NCBI GenBank assembly: GCA_029880275.1
Contig: JAOUOQ010000134.1
Location: 1 to 5,498, forward strand
Length of the DNA stretch: 5,498 nt
Direction of reading: 5' to 3'
From: Candidatus Aminicenantota bacterium
Lineage (GTDB): Bacteria; Acidobacteriota; B3-B38; Guanabaribacteriales; B3-B38
Shown: positions 1-4,924 of the stretch, piece by piece
How the letters are laid out: every line of letters starts with the position of its first letter
Position numbering within the stretch: position 1 is the stretch's first letter
The notes under the pieces: model-generated
The model's database searches: none
Told to the model about the DNA's origin: nothing
The model's input: only the letters and a program-made list of their open reading frames with translations
Position numbers and translations under genes: made by a program

Positions 1-607
1 TTATCTGGTGTTCAGCGCCCATAAGGTGATGCCACCTCCGATGGAGGCATTGGTGTCGGATGGGGAGCTCAGGATTGACGGATTTCTCTGCCCGGGACAT
101 GTGAGCACGATTATAGGATGGGGGGCGTACCGTTTCCTGTCCCAGCAATACCATATCCCGTGCGTGGTAGCGGGCTTTGAGCCTCTTGATGTGCTGGAGG
201 GAATAGGGATGCTCCTCCGTCAGATACGCCATGGTGAGCCTCGGGTAGAGAATCAATACCGACGGGCAGTGAGAGAGGAGGGAAACCCGAAGGCTTTAGC
301 CCTGATGGAGAAGGTTTTTGAAACATCTGACTCCGAATGGCGAGGCCTGGGGATAATCCCCGGCAGCGGTCTTACCATCAGGGACAGCTACAGGCACTAC
401 GATGCCGAAGCGAACATCGAAGTTGAGGTGGAGCCAGCCAGCTCGCATCCCGGATGCGTCTGCGGCAGCGTGCTTAAGGGGGTGAAAACTCCCTTTGACT
501 GCTCCCTTTTCCGCAGGGTGTGCACCCCCGAAAACCCCCTCGGTGCCTGTATGGTATCCTCGGAGGGGACATGCTCTATTTATTACAAATACTCCGACCG
601 GGCTTAA
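1..607 (+). CDS. hypD: HypD, hydrogenase maturation factor (partial, 5' end outside window)
   Basis: This is the C-terminal part (about 201 residues) of HypD. HypD is the iron-sulfur scaffold that, with HypC, carries the iron ion and receives CN and CO ligands while the Fe(CN)2CO centre of [NiFe] hydrogenase is built in the cytoplasm. The frame is open to the left edge (first full codon at 2-4), so the GTG at 8 is an internal Val, not a start; the family is usually about 350-380 residues long. Counting that Val as 1, visible family signatures are SAHK (3-6), CPGHVSTIIG (28-37), GFEPLDVLEG (57-66), IPGSGLTIRDSY (117-128), and the Cys-rich C-terminus with C150, C152, C165, C172, C181 and C189, including CTPENPLGACMVSSEG (172-187). 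In this family the C-terminal cysteines supply the 4Fe-4S cluster ligands. It ends in TAA four bases before the hypE ATG, so the two are almost certainly cotranscribed; hypC is expected just upstream but cannot be seen. Confidence 0.97.
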   Translation, partial: YLVFSAHKVMPPPMEALVSDGELRIDGFLCPGHVSTIIGWGAYRFLSQQYHIPCVVAGFEPLDVLEGIGMLLRQIRHGEPRVENQYRRAVREEGNPKALALMEKVFETSDSEWRGLGIIPGSGLTIRDSYRHYDAEANIEVEVEPASSHPGCVCGSVLKGVKTPFDCSLFRRVCTPENPLGACMVSSEGTCSIYYKYSDRA

Positions 608-611
608 CATT

Positions 612-1637
612 ATGGGAAATAATGAAATGGAACCTGAAAGGATACTTTTAGCCCACGGAAGCGGGGGTAAGCTCTCCTACGACCTGATAAGGGAGCTGTT
701 CCTTCCTCCGCTCCACAATCCCATTCTGGCTACTTTAGCTGATGCGGCAATTTTCTCCCGCCAGGGAATGCGTCTGGCTATTACCACCGATTCCTATGTG
801 GTGGACCCCATCTTTTTCCCAGGAGGCGATATAGGGAAATTAGCTATCTACGGCACCGTAAATGACTTGGCTATGGGAGGGGCGAAGCCGCTGTATTTAA
901 GCATCGGCTTCATATTAGAGGAGGGGTTCCCGTTGGAGGAGCTCAGGGTGGTGGTCAACTCCATAAAGGAGGCAGCGCAGCAGTGTGGGGTGGACATCAT
1001 TGCCGGAGATACCAAGGTGGTCCCCCGGGGGAAGGGGGATAAGGTCTTTATCAACACCACCGGACTGGGAGCGGTGAGTGAGGGGGTGGAACTCTCGGTG
1101 GACAGGATTTGCGTGGGGGATAAGATTATTATCAACGGCTTCATAGGGGAGCACGGAATAGCGGTGATGACCCAGCGTGAGGGATTGGAGTTTGATACCC
1201 CGATTAAGAGCGATGCCGCTCCCCTGTGGGGATTGGTCTCCCAGATGCTGGGAGCAAGCCAGGGACTTCACCTGCTGCGCGACCCCACCCGCGGAGGGGT
1301 GGCTACTGTGTTAAACGAGGTGGTCGGCGGTAATGACTTTGGCATCCGCCTGGAGGAGGAAGCCCTACCCATAGGGGAGGAGGTGGCGGTAGCGTGTGAG
1401 ATTCTGGGATTGGACCCCCTCTATGTAGCCAACGAGGGCAAGCTAATCGCCTTCTGCCAGCCTGATGAGGTGGAGCCCATTCTGAAGGCAATGAAGCGCC
1501 ATCCCTACGGGCGGGAGACTAAGGTCATCGGAGAGGTGGTCGCCGCTCCCCCCGGCAAGGTAATCATGAAGACCAGAGTCGGCGGGACGCGCCTCTTAGA
1601 TATGCTCACCGGGGAGCAGCTGCCGAGGATATGCTAA
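612..1637 (+). CDS. hypE: HypE, hydrogenase maturation protein (carbamoyl dehydratase)
   Basis: HypE accepts a carbamoyl group from HypF on its C-terminal cysteine and dehydrates it with ATP to a thiocyanate, the source of the cyanide ligands passed to HypC-HypD. The product is 341 residues, normal for the family. It has the PurM/AIR-synthase-like two-domain layout: LAHGSGGK (13-20), TTDSYVVDP (58-66), GTVNDLAMGGAKP (81-93), AGDTKVV (131-137), then the C-terminal domain with LRDPTRGGVATVLNE (222-236) and VANEGKL (272-278). It ends in LPRIC, the diagnostic tail whose terminal Cys341 carries the modification. Start choice is uncertain. ATG 612 lies four bases after the hypD stop but has no visible Shine-Dalgarno. 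ATG 627, in frame and giving a protein five residues shorter (MEPERILL...), has GGGA at 614-617, nine bases upstream. An in-frame ATG at 495 is rejected because it would overlap hypD by more than 100 bases. The gene is probably in one operon with hypD. Confidence 0.97.
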   Translation: MGNNEMEPERILLAHGSGGKLSYDLIRELFLPPLHNPILATLADAAIFSRQGMRLAITTDSYVVDPIFFPGGDIGKLAIYGTVNDLAMGGAKPLYLSIGFILEEGFPLEELRVVVNSIKEAAQQCGVDIIAGDTKVVPRGKGDKVFINTTGLGAVSEGVELSVDRICVGDKIIINGFIGEHGIAVMTQREGLEFDTPIKSDAAPLWGLVSQMLGASQGLHLLRDPTRGGVATVLNEVVGGNDFGIRLEEEALPIGEEVAVACEILGLDPLYVANEGKLIAFCQPDEVEPILKAMKRHPYGRETKVIGEVVAAPPGKVIMKTRVGGTRLLDMLTGEQLPRIC

Positions 1638-1684
1638 AAGAGATGGTATTTATCAATTAGGCTGAGCTTTCGAAAGGATAGGGG

Positions 1685-2086
1685 ATGGAAAATAGATATG
1701 TAGATATCGACATCCGAGTAAGGTATGAGGAGACTGACAAGTTCGGCGTGGTCTACTATGCGAACTATTTTGTCTATTTTGAGGTGGGGCGCGCTGAATA
1801 CTGCCGTCAGCGGGGTATGCCCTACGACCGGATGGAGAAAGAGGGCTACTTCCTGCTGGTGGCGGAAGCCAACTGCCGCTATAAAGCTCCCCTTCGTTAC
1901 GATGAGGAGGTCACCGTTCGCACCTGGGTGAGAAAGCTGACCGGAAAGGCGGTGGTTTTCGCTTACCAGATTTTCACCAAGGGTGAGGGGAAATTAGCTG
2001 CCGAGGGGGAGACCATCCATATAGTCACCGACTCCACAGGAGTCACTAGCAACTTACCTGAGAAATATCGTAGCTGTTTACGCTGA
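1685..2086 (+). CDS. Hotdog-fold acyl-CoA thioesterase, YbgC/4HBT family
   Basis: This is a 133-residue single-domain thioesterase of the YbgC/4-hydroxybenzoyl-CoA thioesterase family, expected to hydrolyse an acyl-CoA (or acyl-ACP) thioester in the cytoplasm. Residues 11-28 (RVRYEETDKFGVVYYANY) fit the family's active-site signature completely, with the catalytic Asp at D18 followed by GVVYYANY. YFEVGRAEYCRQRG (31-44) continues the long hotdog helix, and the remainder predicts beta strands. The ATG has AAAGGA at 1673-1678, six bases upstream. It follows hypE by 47 bases with no visible promoter or terminator between them, so it is probably read from the hyp transcript. In Proteobacteria relatives sit in tol-pal operons, but no tol-pal gene is visible here, so the substrate and role are open; I leave the gene symbol blank for that reason. 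The gene converges on lepB. Confidence 0.9.
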   Translation: MENRYVDIDIRVRYEETDKFGVVYYANYFVYFEVGRAEYCRQRGMPYDRMEKEGYFLLVAEANCRYKAPLRYDEEVTVRTWVRKLTGKAVVFAYQIFTKGEGKLAAEGETIHIVTDSTGVTSNLPEKYRSCLR

Positions 2087-2174
2087 TTCTATCTGCGGAT
2101 GGGATTGAGGGGGAAATTTATTTTAGGAAGGTTGTCAGAATAACAGAAGGGCGGAAATCCCTATTACCTTAGGC

Positions 2175-2765
2175 TCACCTGATAGTCCCTATCTCTGAAA
2201 TTGGCCAGTAGATAAATATAACTTTACCCAAAATATACCTTTGAGGCACCAGCCCAAAATAGCGGCTATCGTTGCTTATCTCCCGGTTGTCGCCCATAAG
2301 ATAGTAGTGGGCAGGCTTAACATTGACGGGCTTGAAATCCCGGTTATCCCGATAGGAAGGCTGCAGATAGGGTTCGGATAGCCGGCGCCCATCAATATAT
2401 ACATACCCGTCGCGTATTTCTATCATCTCACCAGGAAGCCCTATCACCCTCTTCACATAGGTTCGGGAAGGGTTGAAGGGATACCAGAAGACCACCACAT
2501 CTCCCCTTTTAAGCTCCCCGAAGCGGGCGACCAATTTGTTGGCCATAATTCGCTCATTGCTTTTCAGGTTGGGTAACATGCTGCTACCGTCGACCTTGAA
2601 GGGCTGGGCGATAAAAGTCACTACCAGAAGGCAGACCATTCCCGCAATAATAAGCTCCCTTACCCACATCTTTATATGCTTCCACAGTCGCGAGTTGGAA
2701 GGTCGCTGTTTTGCGGGGGTTTCAGAGGTTAGTGGCACCTGATGAGGTCCTTTCTCTTGGTTCAT
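2175..2765 (-). CDS. lepB: Signal peptidase I (S26 family)
   Basis: Membrane-anchored type I signal peptidase that removes signal peptides from exported proteins on the outer face of the inner membrane. The protein is 196 residues, the size of the short bacterial (Bacillus SipS-like) forms. A charged, polar N-terminal tail (1-35) is followed by one membrane segment (about 36-55, ELIIAGMVCLLVVTFIAQPF). Box B is DGSSMLPNL (59-67) with nucleophile Ser62. Box D is YVKRVIGLPGE (103-113) with the general base Lys105. Box E is MGDNREISNDSRYFG (157-171). All catalytic motifs are intact, so it should be active. The ATG is supported by AGGAG (complement of 2774-2778), eight bases upstream. It is the last gene of the minus-strand group, 137 bases after the M23 lipoprotein gene, and has its own candidate promoter at 2829-2857. 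Confidence 0.97.
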   Translation of the reverse strand: MNQEKGPHQVPLTSETPAKQRPSNSRLWKHIKMWVRELIIAGMVCLLVVTFIAQPFKVDGSSMLPNLKSNERIMANKLVARFGELKRGDVVVFWYPFNPSRTYVKRVIGLPGEMIEIRDGYVYIDGRRLSEPYLQPSYRDNRDFKPVNVKPAHYYLMGDNREISNDSRYFGLVPQRYILGKVIFIYWPISEIGTIR

Positions 2766-2828
2766 CGCTTACGCTCCTCTCTTCTGAGTGAGAAATGAGC
2801 TGCCTTTCACATGATGAATAGTTTAAAG

Positions 2829-2857
2829 ATGTTACCATACCTCAGTGAGAATAGCAA
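2829..2857 (-). promoter_or_regulatory. Candidate sigma70-type promoter of lepB with extended -10
   Basis: Read on the minus strand, a -35 box TTGCTA (2857-2852, four of six matches to TTGACA) is followed by a 17-base spacer and a -10 box TAACAT (2834-2829, four of six). The -10 is preceded by TGG (2837-2835), an extended -10 element. The predicted start is near 2822, leaving a leader of about 57 bases before the lepB ATG with a good ribosome binding site. The -35 box lies in one arm of the hairpin at 2850-2872. Neither hexamer is perfect; the exact spacer and TG element make it credible. Confidence 0.5.
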
Positions 2858-2872
2858 CACCGTTTTGCTATT
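2850..2872. repeat. Short inverted repeat (hairpin) between the M23 gene and lepB
   Basis: AATAGCAA (2850-2857) pairs perfectly with TTGCTATT (2865-2872) around the seven-base loop CACCGTT. It lies 30 bases beyond the stop of the M23 gene. Read on the plus strand it is followed by TTT, then A and TTATT, and so looks terminator-like, but no plus-strand gene lies close upstream. Read on the minus strand, the direction of transcription here, no T-run follows. The stem is AT-rich and weak. It overlaps the -35 box of the lepB promoter. Confidence 0.4.
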
Positions 2873-2902
2873 TTTATTATTAGGATGCCCAGGTGAAGAG
2901 GT

Positions 2903-3616
2903 TCATTTTTTTGAATCAATGAGGTAGAGGAGGGGATTTACCGGATTATTGCCCACCCTTATTTCAAAATGGAGATGGGCACCCGAAGCCCTGCCGCTGG
3001 ACCCTACATTAGCTATTGGCTCCCCCTGGTGAACCCTTTGATTGGTTTTTACCAGATTAGAGGCATTGTGGGCATAGAGGGTGACTATGTCGTCTTCGTG
3101 CTCAATCATTATCATATTGCCGTACCCGCTGAATCCCTTGCCGCTATAGATGACCACTCCATCTCTGGCAGCTACCACCTTTTGACCCCGGGGTGCACCT
3201 ATATCTATTCCGGTATGTGACTCTCCCTTTCGGTTCCCGTAGGAGGAAGTGACGCTTCCCTTAACCGGCCAGATGAAGCGCGCGGTTAAAGTAATGGGGG
3301 GGCGATAAGGCTCGATTTCCAGCACACGGGTGGCTCCGGGGATAAAGAGTCTCTGCCCGGTCTTGATGAGGGTGGGGTCCTCAATTCTGTTGACCTCTGC
3401 CAGCTGCTCCAGGTCCACCCCGTAAGCCCGGGCTATACGCCACAGGGTCAGTCCCCGGGTGACGATGTGATAGACCCCGGCGGCTGCAGGTCCCCTCGGT
3501 CTGGCGGGGTGAGCACAGCTATAGATGGCTATTGAGAGGGCTATCAGGAGATAGGGGAGGGCTTTATTCCCCTGCGCTGTATTGTTTTGTTTTTCTTCCC
3601 AGCGAGAGCCCCTCAT
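2903..3616 (-). CDS. LysM + M23 peptidase lipoprotein (NlpD-like murein endopeptidase)
   Basis: A predicted lipid-anchored murein hydrolase of 237 residues. After a polar start, residues 19-33 form a hydrophobic signal segment ending in a lipobox, AIYSC (30-34), so Cys34 should be lipidated and the protein exported. A LysM peptidoglycan-binding domain follows (about 49-94, YHIVTRGLTLWRIARAYGV to TGQRLFIPGA). The M23/LytM domain follows at about 114-231. All metal and catalytic residues are present: H134 and D138 in HTGID, H183 in LYAHN, and H214 and H216 in HLHFE, so it should be an active zinc endopeptidase. The layout resembles NlpD, but E. coli NlpD has a degenerate site and acts as an amidase activator; this one need not. 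The ATG overlaps the NUDIX stop as ATGA, with GGAGGAG (complement of 3625-3631) eight bases upstream. This suggests translational coupling. The peptide bond cleaved is not determined. Confidence 0.95.
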   Translation of the reverse strand: MRGSRWEEKQNNTAQGNKALPYLLIALSIAIYSCAHPARPRGPAAAGVYHIVTRGLTLWRIARAYGVDLEQLAEVNRIEDPTLIKTGQRLFIPGATRVLEIEPYRPPITLTARFIWPVKGSVTSSYGNRKGESHTGIDIGAPRGQKVVAARDGVVIYSGKGFSGYGNMIMIEHEDDIVTLYAHNASNLVKTNQRVHQGEPIANVGSSGRASGAHLHFEIRVGNNPVNPLLYLIDSKK

Positions 3617-4188
3617 AGCTCAAGCTCCTCCGCCCTTATCTCTTTCAGAGCTGCTTTGGTGAGTGCGGCTCGGTAGTGAAGCCCTTTTATCCCTGAAGAG
3701 AGGAGAGCCTGGTGCAGGGTGGTCTGCAGTTCCTCTAATTCTGCCAGCCTCACTCCTGCAATTTCCTTGGAGTCAATGGGACGCAGCTCCCCTCCAATAC
3801 TTCGGGCGAGAAACACATGCGAGATCCACTCTACTTCCTCCCCCTGATAGGTGAGGTGCGCCAGAACCCTGAGGATGTATCTCACCAGCTTAATCCGCAG
3901 CCCAGTCTCCTCGTACGCTTCTCGTTTGGCTCCTGCCTCAAAGGTTTCCCCCTTATGGATGCCGCCGCTGGGGATGCGGTAAGTACTGGGAGGATAATTG
4001 TGTTTGCGGTTCACCACGATTCTGCCGTCTTTGACGATGACGAGGGTGACATCGTGGTACCTCGATTGCCGAAGGCTATTCTTCACAAGCTGATAGCCTC
4101 TCTCGTCGAACTCCTCGGTCAGACTTATAACCCGGGGTACGCCATATTTGGCTTCCAGTTCCTCAATTATCGCTGGGGTGATATACAT
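3613..4188 (-). CDS. NUDIX hydrolase
   Basis: A cytoplasmic NUDIX pyrophosphatase of 191 residues that should cleave a nucleoside diphosphate linked to some moiety X, using Mg2+. The Nudix box is complete at 75-97 (G75, E81, then REAYEETGL at 89-97), so catalysis should be intact. A leading segment of about 45 residues (ITPAIIEELEAKYGVPRV...) precedes the NUDIX fold, and a tail of about 55 residues follows it; neither tells me the substrate. The ATG at 4188 has no Shine-Dalgarno (AAACCC precedes it). It sits seven bases after the -10 box of a strong candidate promoter, so the mRNA is predicted to be leaderless. There is no other ATG in the frame, and the next GTG (Val35) has only a weak upstream GAGAGG. 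Its stop overlaps the M23 lipoprotein start by four bases (ATGA), which ties the two genes into one transcript. Confidence 0.92.
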   Translation of the reverse strand: MYITPAIIEELEAKYGVPRVISLTEEFDERGYQLVKNSLRQSRYHDVTLVIVKDGRIVVNRKHNYPPSTYRIPSGGIHKGETFEAGAKREAYEETGLRIKLVRYILRVLAHLTYQGEEVEWISHVFLARSIGGELRPIDSKEIAGVRLAELEELQTTLHQALLSSGIKGLHYRAALTKAALKEIRAEELEL

Positions 4189-4194
4189 GGGTTT

Positions 4195-4223
4195 ATTATA
4201 GTATTAAAAAGTACCATTAGCAA
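4195..4223 (-). promoter_or_regulatory. Strong candidate sigma70 promoter giving a leaderless NUDIX mRNA
   Basis: On the minus strand, TTGCTA (4223-4218, four of six matches to the -35 consensus), a 17-base spacer, and a perfect TATAAT -10 box (4200-4195). Six bases, AAACCC, separate the -10 box from the ATG at 4188, so the expected start of transcription falls on the A of the ATG itself. The same -35 hexamer and spacer length occur at the lepB promoter. It would drive NUDIX and the coupled M23 gene independently of yjbQ. Confidence 0.65.
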
Positions 4224-4245
4224 ATGCAGTCTCTCCCCGTTAGCA

Positions 4246-4309
4246 GTAGGGGGGAGCAGTGTACGGCATAAGAGAGATGTGGTATTGATGGGCACATCTT
4301 CGCCCCTAC
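4246..4309. repeat. Imperfect palindromic intergenic repeat (GTAGGGGCGA type)
   Basis: The 166-base gap between yjbQ and the NUDIX gene holds a nested inverted repeat. Outer arms are GTAGGGG (4246-4252) and CCCCTAC (4303-4309); allowing one mismatch they extend to ten bases (GTAGGGGGGA against GTAGGGGCGA). An inner perfect stem AGATGTG/CACATCT (4275-4281 and 4293-4299) has an 11-base loop. GTAGGGGCGA-like ends followed by a palindrome resemble dispersed small non-coding repeats that I recall from many bacterial genomes; that likeness is from memory, not a search. No T-run follows on the minus strand, so it is a poor intrinsic terminator for yjbQ. It has no coding capacity. Confidence 0.5.
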
Positions 4310-4354
4310 CCCCCTTTATTTTAAATGGACAGAGATATAAAGAGAATGAAAGCA

Positions 4355-4759
4355 TCATTTTTCATCGGGCACGATTTTCAGATAGAGCTTTCGGTGGCGG
4401 GGTCCGTCAAACTCGCAGAAGAAGATTCCCTGCCAGGTTCCCAGCAGGATTTTTCCTCCTTCAATAATTACGGTCGCCGAAGACCCTATGATGCTTGCCT
4501 TAATGTGAGCAGCGGCATTCCCCTCGGTGTGTCTGTATCTACCGTCAAAGGGGATTAGGGTGTTTAGCTGGCTGTAGATATCATAGCAGACGCTGGGGTC
4601 GGCGTTCTCGTTGATGGTGATACCGGCTGTGGTATGAGGGACATAGATGTGGCATATACCCTGGGTGACTTTATGTTTCTCCAGCGTCCTTTGAACCTGA
4701 GGTGTCACATCTATGAACTCAACCCGGTTTTTGCTGGATACGGGAAGTTCGATAAGCAT
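4355..4759 (-). CDS. yjbQ: YjbQ / UPF0047 family protein (secondary thiamine-phosphate synthase type)
   Basis: A compact 134-residue protein of the YjbQ/UPF0047 family, cytoplasmic and widespread. E. coli YjbQ has a weak thiamine-phosphate synthase activity, which gives the family its name; the physiological role is not settled, and no thiamine gene is visible here. Signatures are PHTTAGITINENADP (41-55), RHTEGNAAAHIKAS (76-89), IIGSS (90-94) and LLGTWQGIFFCEFDGPRHR (105-123). His42, His77, Glu79, Asn81 and His85, a cluster typical of the family's putative active site, are all present. Length is normal and the whole family domain is covered. The ATG is well supported by AAGGAGG (complement of 4767-4773), seven bases upstream. 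It is divergent from cstA across 165 bases and lies upstream of NUDIX on the same strand, separated by the palindromic repeat and the NUDIX promoter. Confidence 0.95.
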   Translation of the reverse strand: MLIELPVSSKNRVEFIDVTPQVQRTLEKHKVTQGICHIYVPHTTAGITINENADPSVCYDIYSQLNTLIPFDGRYRHTEGNAAAHIKASIIGSSATVIIEGGKILLGTWQGIFFCEFDGPRHRKLYLKIVPDEK

Positions 4760-4784
4760 TAGCGTTCCTCCTTCATCTTATATG

Positions 4785-4815
4785 CTTATATTGTGTACAA
4801 TTAACTGTTAGTCAC
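4785..4815 (-). promoter_or_regulatory. Weak candidate promoter of yjbQ
   Basis: On the minus strand, TATAAG (4790-4785, five of six matches to TATAAT) is preceded at 19 bases by GTGACT (4815-4810, four of six to TTGACA). The spacer is longer than ideal. The predicted start near 4778 would leave a leader of about 19 bases that keeps the AAGGAGG site whole. A second TATAAG (4782-4777) forms a tandem repeat with the first but would start transcription inside the ribosome binding site, so I prefer the upstream copy. A short palindrome, ATTGT-GT-ACAAT (4790-4801), overlaps the spacer and could be an operator. Confidence 0.28.
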
Positions 4816-4824
4816 TATGGGGAC

Positions 4825-4857
4825 TATGATATTATCCCTTAGCTCTTTTATATCATA
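4825..4857. repeat. Inverted repeat in the yjbQ/cstA divergent region
   Basis: TATGATAT (4825-4832) and ATATCATA (4850-4857) are perfect inverted copies separated by 17 bases. A further direct copy of the core TGATATT occurs at 4890-4896 (the first is at 4827-4833), inside the candidate cstA promoter. The set could be half-sites for a regulator of cstA, or chance in AT-rich DNA. The arm spacing suits two protein-binding half-sites better than a terminator, since no T-run follows. Confidence 0.35.
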
Positions 4858-4869
4858 AAATAATTTTGC

Positions 4870-4898
4870 TTGAAATGGGATAGTTTTTCTGATATTTC
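4870..4898 (+). promoter_or_regulatory. Candidate promoter of cstA
   Basis: TTGAAA (4870-4875, five of six matches to TTGACA) is followed by a 17-base spacer and TATTTC (4893-4898, only three of six to TATAAT). The -10 is preceded by TGA (4890-4892), giving an extended -10 element. A better -10 hexamer, TATTAT, lies at 4899-4904 but is 23 bases from that -35. Either -10 would leave a leader of roughly 14-20 bases before the cstA ATG. Confidence 0.35.
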
Positions 4899-4924
4899 TA
4901 TTATGCTTTAAGTTGAGGTGTGCT

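Noticed and set aside
8..10. GTG at 8 as a hypD start
   Set aside because: The frame is open to the left edge and the protein would lack the conserved N-terminal half of HypD; this is an internal Val.
495..611. Upstream extension of hypE to an ATG at 495
   Set aside because: It would overlap hypD by over 100 bases in another frame; the HypE family begins close to the LAHGSGG motif, as the 612 or 627 start gives.
915..1271. Minus-strand open frame of 118 codons inside hypE
   Set aside because: Shadow of the hypE coding frame, with no ribosome binding site or recognisable domain.
2148..2162. AGGG/CCCT mini-hairpin between the converging thioesterase and lepB genes as a bidirectional terminator
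   Set aside because: Only a four-base stem with no T-run on either strand; I see no credible intrinsic terminator in 2087-2174.
2850..2878. Hairpin followed by TTT and TTATT as an intrinsic terminator
   Set aside because: The T-rich tail lies on the plus strand, where no gene needs termination nearby; on the minus strand, where the genes run, no T-run follows, and the stem is weak and AT-rich.
3817..4467. Long plus-strand open frame (216 codons) across the NUDIX start and the end of yjbQ
   Set aside because: It runs antisense to two well-recognised genes and across the palindromic repeat, has no recognisable domain, and its composition follows the opposite strand's codons.
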